The notes beneath the pieces are model-generated. The model made no database searches. It was not told the DNA's origin and was given only the letters and a program-made list of their open reading frames with translations. DNA of 64,000 bases, taken from contig NZ_UHFH01000003.1 of the NCBI RefSeq assembly GCF_900459225.1, positions 1,846,001 through 1,910,000 of the forward strand, given 5' to 3'. How positions within the stretch are numbered: position 1 is the first letter of the stretch; the number at the start of each line of letters is the position of its first letter. This stretch comes from Streptococcus dysgalactiae subsp. dysgalactiae (GTDB taxonomy: Bacteria > Bacillota > Bacilli > Lactobacillales > Streptococcaceae). The translations under genes and the position numbers were made by a program. Positions 47,906 through 57,287 of this stretch are shown piece by piece.

Positions 47906-48298
47906 TTATTGACTAACCTTTTGACCTGCTTCTTTTCCTGAATGTAAACTATAAATGGTATCAATATGGATCACACCAGCTGCCTTTGGCACTCCCATTT
48001 TACCTTCCGCCCAAGCTTTAGCCTCGTCATAAAGAGGACCTTGGTCTACCATCTCTGCTTGTCCACAAAAACGATAGCCTCGTAAACAATCACGATTCAC
48101 ATAAGCCACCTCAATCTTACCATTATCCTGAATATTAGCTTGCGTTTGACCGCCTGTATTTTCATTAAAAATGAGGGTGTGATCATCTAGCAAACGCATG
48201 GAACGTTTAGGTCCAATATTGGGATTCCCCTCGTTATCGACCGTTGCCACCATCGCTAATTGAGTAGCGATCATTTCTTTCATTTCTTCTGTAAACAT
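47906..48298 (-). CDS. Pyridoxamine 5'-phosphate oxidase-like flavoprotein
   Basis: 130 residues with a split-barrel FMN-binding fold: VATVDNEGNPNIGPKRSM, TLIFNENTGGQTQANIQDNG and GYRFCGQAEMV. Too short and lacking the PdxH substrate residues, so it is a family member of unknown substrate. AAAAGGAGTTAGAAT precedes the ATG. Single-gene unit. Confidence 0.8.
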   Translation of the reverse strand: MFTEEMKEMIATQLAMVATVDNEGNPNIGPKRSMRLLDDHTLIFNENTGGQTQANIQDNGKIEVAYVNRDCLRGYRFCGQAEMVDQGPLYDEAKAWAEGKMGVPKAAGVIHIDTIYSLHSGKEAGQKVSQ

Positions 48299-48460
48299 AT
48301 TCTAACTCCTTTTATCAAATACTTTAGTCAACTGACCACTCTTTGATTATAACACGATAAAAGGATAAAATGCAAAATAAAGTAACTATGCTTAATAAAA
48401 CAATTAACCATATTTAATTTTTGTGGTTAACACAATTATAAATAAACCAGTAAGACTCTT

Positions 48461-48682
48461 TTAATTCATAAAATCCGAATCAAGTTCTAAAAAAATATCA
48501 TCAACAGAAACTGCTAATGCTAAAGCAATACTCTTTAACGTTTCATATTTTGCTCGTCTTAACATATGAACATCTTTTTCGTATCTAGCTAATGTCCTGA
48601 TAGAAATTCCAGTTAAAGTTGCCAATTCTTGCTGGGTCATTTTTTGGGCTATTCTTAATTCTTTCAAGGTCGACTTAGTCAC
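48461..48682 (-). CDS. XRE-family transcriptional regulator (73 residues)
   Basis: Single-domain helix-turn-helix protein: LRIAQKMTQQELATLTGISI and RTLARYEKDVHMLRRAKYE. The start is a GTG at 48682 with GGAGGGAAAGTT before it. Divergent from the larger XRE gene at 48850, with a palindrome in between that overlaps its likely -10, suggesting auto-control. Cro-like in size. Confidence 0.8.
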   Translation of the reverse strand: MTKSTLKELRIAQKMTQQELATLTGISIRTLARYEKDVHMLRRAKYETLKSIALALAVSVDDIFLELDSDFMN

Positions 48683-48723
48683 AACTTTCCCTCCACGCTA
48701 AAATAAGATTAGTTACTTATGTT

Positions 48724-48740
48724 AAGTTTATTATAAACTT
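48724..48740. promoter_or_regulatory. Palindrome between two divergent XRE genes
   Basis: AAGTTTATTATAAACTT, perfect 8-bp arms around one central base. It contains TATAAT on the minus strand, so a bound repressor would cover the promoter of the gene at 48461. Confidence 0.5.
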
Positions 48741-48849
48741 CGGTTTTTATGAAGTCAAGTTTTAAAATGAATTTTACCTTCTTTTAGTAAATCTTTTTCT
48801 TTATCTTCTTTTGTGGTATCATATTTTATATAAGAAAAAGGAGGCTACT

Positions 48850-49224
48850 ATGTCCGTAAAGAAAACTTTTTTTGCAAGTAATTTAAAATACCTTAGATTA
48901 AAAAAGAACATGGAACAATTAGAACTTGCGAACCTCTTAGGACGAAAAAGTTCTTCTTCGATTAGTGAGTGGGAAAAGGGCAAGTACACTCCAAAGTCTG
49001 GTCTACTAAGCGATATTGCTGCTATTTTTGACGTTACCTTAACAGATTTAATGGAAAAAGATTTGTCCCTAGAAGAAAAAGGAGTAGCTTATCATCTTCC
49101 TCAACGTGATTTGGTTCTCATCTCTGAGCAATTATCTGAAAATAACTATAATAAATGGCTCAATTTTGCCCAAGATCTTTTGAAACAACAGGCTAAAGAA
49201 GACAAGGAACCTGATAGCCACTGA
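48850..49224 (+). CDS. XRE-family transcriptional regulator (124 residues)
   Basis: N-terminal HTH (LKYLRLKKNMEQLELANLLG, then SSISEWEKGKYTPKSG), a linker and a C-terminal helical part that ends polar. AAAAAGGAGGCTACT fixes the start at 48850; the frame is open 13 codons further up. Repressor-like layout without a peptidase domain. Its target is unknown; no phage genes are near. From its stop to 49551 I see only a terminator at 49464-49513. Confidence 0.8.
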   Translation: MSVKKTFFASNLKYLRLKKNMEQLELANLLGRKSSSSISEWEKGKYTPKSGLLSDIAAIFDVTLTDLMEKDLSLEEKGVAYHLPQRDLVLISEQLSENNYNKWLNFAQDLLKQQAKEDKEPDSH

Positions 49225-49463
49225 TAGATTATCTTAATAACTTTTATTGCGCTATAAGCTGTAAAGCTAAACTTGACATACTCAAACAGGCACCAGTTTA
49301 GAGAAAATCCTAAAGAAGGAGTAATGACTCCTCCCGATTAGGGTAATATATCAGAAAATATTTTCAATAATTGCTTAAAAATGAAGAAATACCAGTCTAA
49401 CAAGAGTGTAAAAGACAATCTAAACGTTCACACTGTTTTAGTGATTATTACAAAATATTTTTT

Positions 49464-49513
49464 AAAAAAAGAGCTTGTCAACGATACTGACCCAGTAATC
49501 ATTGAACAAGCTC
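49464..49513 (-). terminator. Terminator after the histidine kinase
   Basis: GAGCTTGT / ACAAGCTC stem with a 27-nt loop and seven T on the minus strand. The rest of 49225-49550 shows no gene; AAGGAGTAATGACTCCTCC (49314-49332) is a small hairpin with a five-codon frame only. Confidence 0.6.
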
Positions 49514-49550
49514 AAGCACTATCTATCAATTTTTTCTTTTCTAATGACGG

Positions 49551-50579
49551 CTAGGCTGGTAAAAGCAAGGTGAAGGAGCTTCCTTTACCAACTTGACTCT
49601 CAACTACAATATCCCCACTCAGTTGATGTGCTAACTGTTTGGCAATATAGAGTCCTAGACCATGACCACCCGTTTTCATGTTCCGAGACGCTTCAACTCG
49701 GTAGAGACGTTTAAAAATCAGAGGTAAATCCTCTTTTTTTATGCCTTGCCCTTTGTCCCTAACATCAATGCAAATGGACTGGTCTTGTCGATACGCATGA
49801 ATAGTTAAAGGCGTGCTGGCTTCTGAATACTTGAGGGCATTGCTCACAAGGTTCAGAATAATTCGAGACAAAGCATCGTACTGACTATTGATTTTAACCA
49901 CTTCTGGAGCTACTTTGATATCAACAGAGCGGTTTTCCTGTTCAAGGGTCAGTTGAAATTCGGATAAAATATCAATCAGCAACTTTTCAAGGTAAATGAC
50001 TTGACGATGCTGTTTCTCTTTTTGTTTTTGGTCATTCAAACTCACCACATGAAGCTCCTCAACCAACTGATTGAGACGGTTGGTCTGACGTGAAATGGTG
50101 TTGAGGTAATGCCGTTCTTCTTCCTTTGGAATCACACCATCTAAAATCCCCTCAACTGTTGCTTGAATTGAAGTTAACGGGGTTTTGATATCATGCGATA
50201 GTTGTGCAATCATCATGGATTTCTCATGCTCACTCTCATTGAGCGATTCAAAACTAGCTTCTAAATCCAAAGACATTTGGTTAACAGCCCCTTCCAAATC
50301 TTTAAACTCTAAAGGTGAAATGATTAGTTGGTCGTGGTCAAACTGTCGTTGAGAAATAGCTTGCATTTTTTCTTTGAGTTTTCTAAGCGATGAGAAAACA
50401 CTTGTTAACAGAATCATGTTCACAATCCCTCCGGCCAACGAGGCAATCAGAGCGATTAATAAAATATAAGAAATGTCTTTGGTCGCGATGAGCATTCGGT
50501 TCAAACCGACAATTAGCCCCGCAATGGTAATCACCATCGACACAAGATAGCCGATGACAATGTAGGTTCTTAGTCTCAT
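49551..50579 (-). CDS. Sensor histidine kinase with a very short outer loop
   Basis: 342 residues. Two membrane spans (about 7-28 and 37-60) are separated by only some ten residues, so it has no real extracellular sensor, like intramembrane-sensing kinases. HAMP, then H-box QLSHDIKTPLTSIQ, N-box ILNLVSNALKYS, G1 DKGQGIKKED and G2 GGHGLGLYIAKQL. It begins 1 bp after the response regulator stop, so the two are one unit. Confidence 0.92.
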   Translation of the reverse strand: MRLRTYIVIGYLVSMVITIAGLIVGLNRMLIATKDISYILLIALIASLAGGIVNMILLTSVFSSLRKLKEKMQAISQRQFDHDQLIISPLEFKDLEGAVNQMSLDLEASFESLNESEHEKSMMIAQLSHDIKTPLTSIQATVEGILDGVIPKEEERHYLNTISRQTNRLNQLVEELHVVSLNDQKQKEKQHRQVIYLEKLLIDILSEFQLTLEQENRSVDIKVAPEVVKINSQYDALSRIILNLVSNALKYSEASTPLTIHAYRQDQSICIDVRDKGQGIKKEDLPLIFKRLYRVEASRNMKTGGHGLGLYIAKQLAHQLSGDIVVESQVGKGSSFTLLLPA

Positions 50580-50580
50580 A

Positions 50581-51267
50581 TTACCCCTCTAATTTGTAAC
50601 CTAGACCCCAAACGGTTTTAATGGTTGGTGTCTGGTCCGTACTGTATTTTGCTAAATCATTACGCAATGAATGAATATGAACGTTCAGAGTATTGGTATC
50701 GTCTAGGTACTCCTCTTCCCACACGCGTTCATAAAGTTCCGTTTTGGAAAAAACATGGTTCAAATGATTGGCTAAAATCCACAACAGGTCAAAGGCCTTA
50801 TTGGTCAAATTAAGGTCTTGATTAGCAATAGTGACCACTCGCGTGCTGTAATCCATAACCAAATCACCAATAACTAAGCGATTTGTCTGTGTCGTTTTAC
50901 CATAGATTCGATTAAGGATATTTTTAACCCGCAGGACCAATTCTCTTGGACTAAAGGGTTTCGAAATAAAATCGTCTGCTCCTAAGCTTAATGAATAAAT
51001 TTTATCTGGTTCTGATAGTTTGGCAGTGATAAATAAAAATGGCTGCTCAGGCTTTTCAAGTAGGACTTCCCCAATAAAATCATAACCATCCATATTGGGC
51101 ATCATGATGTCACTGATAATCAAGTGATAATGATCCTTACGAAAAACGTCTAAGGCTTGCGCCCCATCACTAGCAACAGTTATCTGATATCCAGCCTGTT
51201 GCAGATAACGTTTGTTGATATCTGTGATTTCCAATTCATCGTCGACTAATAAGATTTTGTAGGCCAT
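50581..51267 (-). CDS. OmpR-family response regulator
   Basis: 228 residues: receiver with the phospho-acceptor in HLIISDIMMPNMDGYDF (near residue 52) and Lys in DDFISKPFSP, then a winged-helix output domain ending VKTVWGLGYKLEG. CAAGGAGACAGC precedes the ATG. It lies 124 bp downstream of a secreted-protein gene with a terminator between, so part of its expression may be read-through from that promoter. I cannot assign it to a named streptococcal system. Confidence 0.92.
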   Translation of the reverse strand: MAYKILLVDDELEITDINKRYLQQAGYQITVASDGAQALDVFRKDHYHLIISDIMMPNMDGYDFIGEVLLEKPEQPFLFITAKLSEPDKIYSLSLGADDFISKPFSPRELVLRVKNILNRIYGKTTQTNRLVIGDLVMDYSTRVVTIANQDLNLTNKAFDLLWILANHLNHVFSKTELYERVWEEEYLDDTNTLNVHIHSLRNDLAKYSTDQTPTIKTVWGLGYKLEG

Positions 51268-51282
51268 GCTGTCTCCTTGATT

Positions 51283-51320
51283 AAAAAATTAGTGTTATAC
51301 TTTTTCAAGTATAACACTAA
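51283..51320 (-). terminator. Terminator between the secreted-protein gene and the two-component genes
   Basis: 14-bp perfect stem TTAGTGTTATACTT with a 4-nt loop and TTTTTT on the minus strand. It could be a full terminator or a read-through valve. Confidence 0.75.
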
Positions 51321-51391
51321 CTCTTACGTAAGCCAAACATCTCTTCAAATAAACCGATGCATAGATCACTGACTTTATTCCTTTAGACTAT

Positions 51392-51790
51392 TTAATAATC
51401 CTCTGGATAAGTTACTGTGGAATGTTGATTAAGAATACCTTTGAGTGAACCACCAATATATTTTGGTAAGTCTTGTTTTTTCGCACGTTCATAAATCTCT
51501 TCGTCGGTTAAGCGCTGAGCTAACTTAGGGATTTCTGCTTCAGATTCCACCAAGCCATCTCTGTCTTCTGGATAAGTCACTGTAGAATGCTGATTAAGAA
51601 TACCTTTGAGTGAACCATTAATATATTTTGGTAAGTCCAGTTTTTGAGCACGTTCGTAAATTTCTTGGTCACTTAATCCTTGAGCAGAAATGGGTGGTGC
51701 TGAAACAATGACTAGAAATGCTCCCGCTGAAACAAGTCCAAGTTTAACGTATTTAGCAACTAAAGTAGTGTTTTTGTGTGTGTTTGTCAT
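51392..51790 (-). CDS. Secreted protein with two 40-residue repeats
   Basis: 132 residues. Signal peptide (KYVKLGLVSAGAFLVIVSAP, cleavage probably at ISA-QG), then two near-identical repeats: each opens L(S/T)D(Q/E)EIYERA and continues DLPKYI(N/G)GSLKGILNQ and HSTVTYPED, joined by a 14-residue acidic linker. No anchor motif, cysteines or enzyme signature, so it should be free in the medium. AAGAGGTAATCATT precedes the ATG at 51790. Function unknown; the adjacent two-component system is a likely controller. Confidence 0.75.
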   Translation of the reverse strand: MTNTHKNTTLVAKYVKLGLVSAGAFLVIVSAPPISAQGLSDQEIYERAQKLDLPKYINGSLKGILNQHSTVTYPEDRDGLVESEAEIPKLAQRLTDEEIYERAKKQDLPKYIGGSLKGILNQHSTVTYPEDY

Positions 51791-51834
51791 AATGATTACC
51801 TCTTTCTTTTTTAGGTGTTTTATTTTATGAACTA

Positions 51835-51898
51835 AGTATAGCAAGAGGTTTTAAAGTAAGTTTAAGCTAAATATAAAATAATTCTTAAGTCATTCTTA
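51835..51898 (-). promoter_or_regulatory. Promoter of the secreted-protein gene with 11-bp-phased direct repeats
   Basis: Minus strand -10 TATACT (51835-51840) and a poor -35 (AAACTT). Upstream come two pairs of tandem sites with 11-bp phase: TTTTAAAG/TTTAAG at 51850 and 51861, and ATTCTTA at 51881 and 51892. This layout suits OmpR-type regulators bound head to tail. Confidence 0.5.
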
Positions 51899-51982
51899 GG
51901 AAATCATAAAATCATCACTTTTTGTAGAATTATTGACAAATACATCACTCAAAACACGACGTAATTCACCAAAATAGGGACT

Positions 51983-52495
51983 CTAGTTTATTCCAAAAGC
52001 CTTATCATACCTCATAACGCCATGAATAGGCGAAGTATTTTCTACTAATGGATAGGCTATGACATTTTCTCTTGGTGCATCAAACGGAATCCTAATGCCG
52101 ACAGTATCTGCTAGTACATAACCATGCCGTGGATAGTAAGTGTCACTTCCCAAAACAATAGCATAAGGATAACCCAACTGTCTAGCAATATGATGACCTT
52201 CACTGATTAGTGCTGCTCCAACACCTCGCCTTTGATATTCTGGAAGAACAGAAAGTGGGGCCAATGCTAAAACCTCTGTCGTCCCCACTTTAGCTTTGGT
52301 AAACATAATATGACCTATAATATCGCCGTCTTCTTCAGCTAACAGAGATAATTCAGGAATAAAGGACCGACTAGCTGTCAGAGCCATTACCAAGTCTGCT
52401 TCATTACCATCTGTATGTTCAACACCTGCAAAAGCAGCCGTTACAACTGCATAAATAGCCTTAGCATCCTGGACTTCTGCTTTTCTGATTTTCAT
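51983..52495 (-). CDS. GNAT-family N-acetyltransferase
   Basis: 170 residues. MKIRKAEVQDAKAIYAVVTA start, acetyl-CoA motif PLSVLPEYQRRGVGAALISEGHHIARQLG, then GSDTYYPRHGYVLADTVGI, typical of the predicted N-acetyltransferase YhbS type. Start chosen at 52495 by family fit; an ATG at 52519 is possible. Substrate unknown. Confidence 0.85.
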   Translation of the reverse strand: MKIRKAEVQDAKAIYAVVTAAFAGVEHTDGNEADLVMALTASRSFIPELSLLAEEDGDIIGHIMFTKAKVGTTEVLALAPLSVLPEYQRRGVGAALISEGHHIARQLGYPYAIVLGSDTYYPRHGYVLADTVGIRIPFDAPRENVIAYPLVENTSPIHGVMRYDKAFGIN

Positions 52496-52686
52496 AAGAG
52501 TCTCTCGTTCCCCTTTCATCTTCCTCACTTATATATGGTTTAGGTTTTCCCTGTCATTTTTCGTTACTAGTTTACCGTATCTCACTCCCCTGGCCAAGTA
52601 GAGAATAACTTTCTCTAACTCTTTTTTGAAGTTTACACTTATATGTTATAATAGATAAGTAATCAAACTTAGGAGAACGTAATCTT

Positions 52687-52986
52687 ATGATGAATATGCA
52701 AAATATGATGAAGCAGGCGCAAAAGCTTCAGAAACAAATGGAACAAAAACAAGCAGATTTAGCTGCTATGCAATTTACTGGAAAATCAGCTCAAGACCTT
52801 GTCACTGCCACTTTCACGGGTGATAAAAAATTGGTTGGGATTGACTTCAAAGAAGCTATTGTGGATCCTGAAGATATGGAAACCCTTCAAGACATGACCA
52901 CACAAGCCATTAATGATGCCCTCGCGCAAATTGATGAAGCGACTAAGAAAACATTGGGCGCTTTTGCTGGTAAATTACCATTCTAA
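52687..52986 (+). CDS. YbaB/EbfC nucleoid-associated protein
   Basis: 99 residues. N-terminal amphipathic helix ([20 protein letters not shown]) and the YbaB core with [21 protein letters not shown]. Small dimeric DNA-binding protein, usually beside recR or dnaX; here it stands alone. AGGAGAACGTAATCTT precedes the ATG and TATAAT lies about 40 bp upstream. Confidence 0.9.
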   Translation: MMNMQNMMKQAQKLQKQMEQKQADLAAMQFTGKSAQDLVTATFTGDKKLVGIDFKEAIVDPEDMETLQDMTTQAINDALAQIDEATKKTLGAFAGKLPF

Positions 52987-52991
52987 AAAAC

Positions 52992-53029
52992 AAAAACTAG
53001 CTTGAGAAGGATCTCAGGCTAGTTTTTTT
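52992..53029. terminator. Bidirectional terminator after the ybaB-like gene
   Basis: AAAAACTAGCTTGAGA / TCTCAGGCTAGTTTTTTT stem with one mismatch. Confidence 0.75.
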
Positions 53030-53041
53030 ATGAGTTAGTGC

Positions 53042-53770
53042 TTATCCTCTTGAGACAGTGTCCTCTTTTGCCAGTTCCAAGCAATACGATTTTTGGTGGC
53101 AATGGGGGCAGGTTAACTTTCTAGTTCGTGGCGTATGACCTGCTAGGGCAAATTCTGTCCACTTTGCTTCAAATATTTGATGACAAGAAGGACAAAGATA
53201 AGAGATATTTTGATAATACCAGTATAAGGTTCCTAATAAAAATAAGAAGAAAACTGGGATTAAGAAATATTTCCAGATTGTCAATTGGAGAAGATAAGCT
53301 CCTGCCACAAAAAGTAGAGTTTCCACTGTCAAACAGACAATTAAAGTAACAAAGCGTTTTTTCCAAGCTTTTTGATTTTTCATGCTAAGCGAAACGTCCA
53401 TCAGAAAATCTAGTGACTGGGGGTCTTGTTTTCGAAGTCTGTCAAGTATCTTGACAGCTATGTCAACTTGTTGCTCTTTTGCGGCCAAGTCTTCCTTGGC
53501 AGTCGCAATATGATCAACCAGAAGCAATTCCAGCACCTGGGCTGCATTTTCCTCTGCTAAGACTTTGCGAATCTGCTCAATGGAAAATCCCAAATCGCGC
53601 AGAAAGCAGATCATGCGTAATTGTTCTAAATCAGAATCTGTATAGAGTCGCCGTCCACCTTCTGTCAATGCTGTCGGAGTCAAAATCCCACGTTGGTCGT
53701 AGTATTGGACGGTTCGAATAGAAACCCCAGCTAAGTTGGCCAATTCTCCAGTCGAATAGAATTGAGACAT
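53042..53770 (-). CDS. Membrane-anchored MerR-family regulator with C-terminal zinc ribbon
   Basis: 242 residues in three parts. MerR DNA-binding domain first (YSTGELANLAGVSIRTVQYY, res. 4-75) with a coiled coil to about 120. Two membrane spans follow (about 140-162 and 167-187). The end is a cytoplasmic zinc-ribbon-like piece with CPSC and CPHC pairs 30 residues apart. The N domain has no metal-binding cysteines, so sensing would be through the membrane or zinc part. AGAAGGTGTGGAA precedes the ATG at 53770. Confidence 0.8.
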   Translation of the reverse strand: MSQFYSTGELANLAGVSIRTVQYYDQRGILTPTALTEGGRRLYTDSDLEQLRMICFLRDLGFSIEQIRKVLAEENAAQVLELLLVDHIATAKEDLAAKEQQVDIAVKILDRLRKQDPQSLDFLMDVSLSMKNQKAWKKRFVTLIVCLTVETLLFVAGAYLLQLTIWKYFLIPVFFLFLLGTLYWYYQNISYLCPSCHQIFEAKWTEFALAGHTPRTRKLTCPHCHQKSYCLELAKEDTVSRG

Positions 53771-53922
53771 TTCCACACCTTCTTTCTATCATTTAGTCAT
53801 CAAAAACGATTCGTGTGCACCCGACTCCCTCTTGATATGCCCCTATCTTATCAAATGACCTAGCGTTACAAGCAAGGGCTAACCCTAGGGGATTTTTTTA
53901 TTCTTTAGAAATAGCAGAGCCC

Positions 53923-54510
53923 TCAGTCAAAAAAGCCTCCCAAAGCTGCGAAAGGGTTATCGGTAATCACTTCTTCTTGGTGACTGAGATAGGCTTTGTT
54001 CGTATCTGTTTCTAAAAAAGACTCATAAATACCTGCTGTCATTCTGGCATCTTCTAAGCTATTATGACCTCGACCCTTAATGCCTAAAAAGGTTGCGACC
54101 GTTTGCAGACGTAGGTTAGCAATCCCATTTAGGTCTGCGCTACGTCTATCGTAAGCTTCATCAAAGAGGTCAATCTGGTATTGGTCCCTTAAATCTAAGC
54201 CATTTTCAGCTAGAATAGGCAAGTCAGATTTTTGAGCATTATAACCAATCAATGGTAATTCTCCGACAAAATCCTTGAAAGCAGTTATAACCTCTTCGAC
54301 TTTTGGTGCCGCAGCAATCTTGTCAGACGTGATTCCTGTTAAGCCATTGATAAAGCTCTGTAAGGGAACATCTGTGTAAACATAGGTATCAAAGCTGTCA
54401 ACTTCTTTATGGTTGTCATATTTAACTGCTGATAGTTGGATGAGGTGACTAATCTCGTTAACCGTGTTAAATTCTAAATCAAAAGCAATATAAGTGTCTA
54501 GGTGTTTCAT
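53923..54510 (-). CDS. DEDD-family 3'-5' exonuclease (DnaQ-like)
   Basis: 195 residues. Exo I YIAFDLEFNT, Exo II LIGYNAQKSDLPIL and Exo III GRGHNSLEDARMTAGIY, i.e. DEDDh with the His in GHNSLEDA. Stand-alone proofreading-type or RNA-trimming nuclease; exact substrate unknown. GGAGGAAAAC precedes the ATG at 54510. It follows the DUF536-like gene by 48 bp. Confidence 0.88.
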   Translation of the reverse strand: MKHLDTYIAFDLEFNTVNEISHLIQLSAVKYDNHKEVDSFDTYVYTDVPLQSFINGLTGITSDKIAAAPKVEEVITAFKDFVGELPLIGYNAQKSDLPILAENGLDLRDQYQIDLFDEAYDRRSADLNGIANLRLQTVATFLGIKGRGHNSLEDARMTAGIYESFLETDTNKAYLSHQEEVITDNPFAALGGFFD

Positions 54511-54527
54511 GTTTTCCTCCAAAAAAA

Positions 54528-54544
54528 GACCCTTATCGGGCCTT
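54528..54544 (-). terminator. Weak terminator between the DUF536-like gene and the exonuclease
   Basis: GGCCC / GGGTC stem with loop GATAA and seven T on the minus strand, just before the exonuclease ribosome binding site. Confidence 0.4.
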
Positions 54545-54558
54545 AATCGTTTTTCTGA

Positions 54559-55089
54559 TTATTTAGCAAACAAGCGGTTGAAAAAGCCTTTTTTAGAGCC
54601 AACTTCAGCTTGAACTTCTTCGACTTGTAAGCGAGCTTGGTCAGCTTCTGCTTTGGCTTCTTCTAATTCTAATTTAAGGGTTTCTTTGTCAGCCATGGCC
54701 TTAGCTGTCAATTGTTGTTGCTGATCCAATTGTTTATCTTTTTCAGCGATTTGCACGTCTTTAACACGCATTTGCTCATCTTTTGAGGCAAGTTGAGCGT
54801 CTTTGGCTTTGAGTTGTTCATAAAGTCGTGTGATTTCAGTGTTTTTCTCATCCACAAGAATTTCTAAAAGCTCACGTTGTTTGGTCTCCTCACTGATAGG
54901 CTCATCGTCAAAAATCGTTTTTTTATAGATTTCTTCCAACTTAATAAGGCCACTACGCTTAACCACAGTGACTCCCTTATCATTTTTATCAAGATCTTCC
55001 TCGGGTAAAGACTTGACACGATTATTGACCGCCTGACGGCTCACTCCCAAAATGTCAGCTAGTTCACTAACTGTCTTTTCAATTGCCAT
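54559..55089 (-). CDS. DUF536-like DNA-binding coiled-coil protein
   Basis: 176 residues. N-terminal helix-turn-helix VSELADILGVSRQAVNNRVK, middle ELLEILVDEKNTEITRLYEQL, then a long coiled coil with repeating AQLASKDEQ, MRVKDVQIAEKDK units and a basic end KKGFFNRLFAK. This outline matches the DUF536 proteins known from lactococcal and enterococcal plasmids as replication-associated or partition-like proteins; the chromosomal streptococcal role is unknown. AGAGGAAAAT precedes the ATG at 55089. Confidence 0.7.
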   Translation of the reverse strand: MAIEKTVSELADILGVSRQAVNNRVKSLPEEDLDKNDKGVTVVKRSGLIKLEEIYKKTIFDDEPISEETKQRELLEILVDEKNTEITRLYEQLKAKDAQLASKDEQMRVKDVQIAEKDKQLDQQQQLTAKAMADKETLKLELEEAKAEADQARLQVEEVQAEVGSKKGFFNRLFAK

Positions 55090-55277
55090 ATTTTCCTCTT
55101 TATTAATCACTGAATATTCTTACTAAAAATAGTAACATAATAGGAGTATTCTGTCAATTTGACCTCATTTCAGTCGTGCTAAAGGCATCAATTATTTCTT
55201 GAAAGCATTGTTAGATGAGTAGAAAAATAGTATGACAGATTAGCTCATTTACATTACTATTAAATACCGTACCTTTA

Positions 55278-56468
<1,191 letters not shown>

Positions 56469-56560
56469 GAAGAAAAGCTTAAGATCCTTTCTTAGGCTTT
56501 TTTGGCTGACAACCACTATCAGGATGTTACAAAAAACTCATAACCAATTAAATATTTTTC

Positions 56561-56588
56561 TTGCATTTCTTATGAAATATTGTATAAT
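56561..56588 (+). promoter_or_regulatory. rpsN2 promoter
   Basis: -35 TTGCAT (56561-56566), 16-bp spacer, -10 TATAAT (56583-56588). Confidence 0.65.
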
Positions 56589-56602
56589 GGACTTATATTT
56601 TC

Positions 56603-56625
56603 TTAACTGGTTCATTACTAGTTAA
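56603..56625. promoter_or_regulatory. Two overlapping AdcR-like zinc-box sequences before rpsN2
   Basis: TTAACTGGTTCA (56603-56614) and ATTACTAGTTAA (56614-56625) each match most of the streptococcal AdcR box TTAACYRGTTAA and together form a long inverted repeat (TTTTCTTAACT ... AGTTAAGAAAA). They sit just downstream of the -10, where AdcR with zinc would block transcription. Confidence 0.6.
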
Positions 56626-56684
56626 GAAAATCCAGAGTGCTGATAGGAACTCTGGGATTATTAATATTATAGAAGGAGAAAGCA

Positions 56685-56954
56685 ATGGCAAAGAAATCAA
56701 AAATTGCTAAATACCACAAGCAGCTCCAACTGATTGAACAGTACGCTGACCTCCGTCGCGAACTTAAAGCCAATGGTGACTATGAAGCACTTCGCAAATT
56801 GCCTCGTGATTCAAACCCAAACCGCTTGAAAAACCGTGACATGATTGATGGCCGTCCACACGCTTACATGCGTAAGTTTGGTGTAAGCCGTATCAATTTC
56901 CGCAATCTAGCGCACAAAGGTCAACTACCAGGAATCACTAAAGCTAGCTGGTAA
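56685..56954 (+). CDS. rpsN2: 30S ribosomal protein uS14, zinc-independent paralogue
   Basis: 89 residues, [20 protein letters not shown] to GITKASW. It has the long C-minus form without CxxC pairs, so it can replace the zinc-binding S14 when zinc is scarce. The upstream AdcR-like boxes fit that role. AGAAGGAGAAAGCA precedes the ATG; a hairpin CCAGAGT / ACTCTGG lies in the leader. Confidence 0.95.
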   Translation: MAKKSKIAKYHKQLQLIEQYADLRRELKANGDYEALRKLPRDSNPNRLKNRDMIDGRPHAYMRKFGVSRINFRNLAHKGQLPGITKASW

Positions 56955-57040
56955 GCTTACTTCACCTAAAGCAAACGATTATTTTGCAGGTAATTGTTTG
57001 ACATATTAGTAATCATAGAAGCCAATTACTTATCACCATG

Positions 57041-57077
57041 ACAATCCGGTATGCCAAGATACCGGGTTGTTTTTTTG
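57041..57077 (+). terminator. rpsN2 terminator
   Basis: ACAATCCGGTAT / ATACCGGGTTGT stem and seven T. Between 57078 and 57223 I see nothing functional. Confidence 0.8.
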
Positions 57078-57223
57078 TGTCAATATAGAAGAAAAGCTTT
57101 CATCAACATACTTTCAACAGTCCTAGAGCTGACTTGCAGAACACAAGTCGGCTAATCATAAGATTGCTTATGTTCCAATGAGATTCTACGAAGTAATCGT
57201 CGCACTATTATCGGTTAGCACAG

Positions 57224-57254
57224 AAAAAGTCTGCCTCTAGGGATAGGGCAGACT
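57224..57254 (-). terminator. Terminator of the tsaB-rimI-tsaD operon
   Basis: AGTCTGCC / GGCAGACT stem with TTTTT on the minus strand. Confidence 0.75.
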
Positions 57255-57287
57255 ATTTTCAAGATTAAACTTAAAATACCTTTATAA

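Noticed and set aside
49314..49345. A micropeptide gene ATGACTCCTCCCGATTAG behind AAGGAGTA
   Set aside because: Only five codons, formed by a GGAG/CTCC hairpin, with no promoter match that I trust.
54559..55089. Plasmid or phage replication remnant
   Set aside because: The DUF536-like protein is the only such gene; no origin, integrase or other plasmid gene is near.
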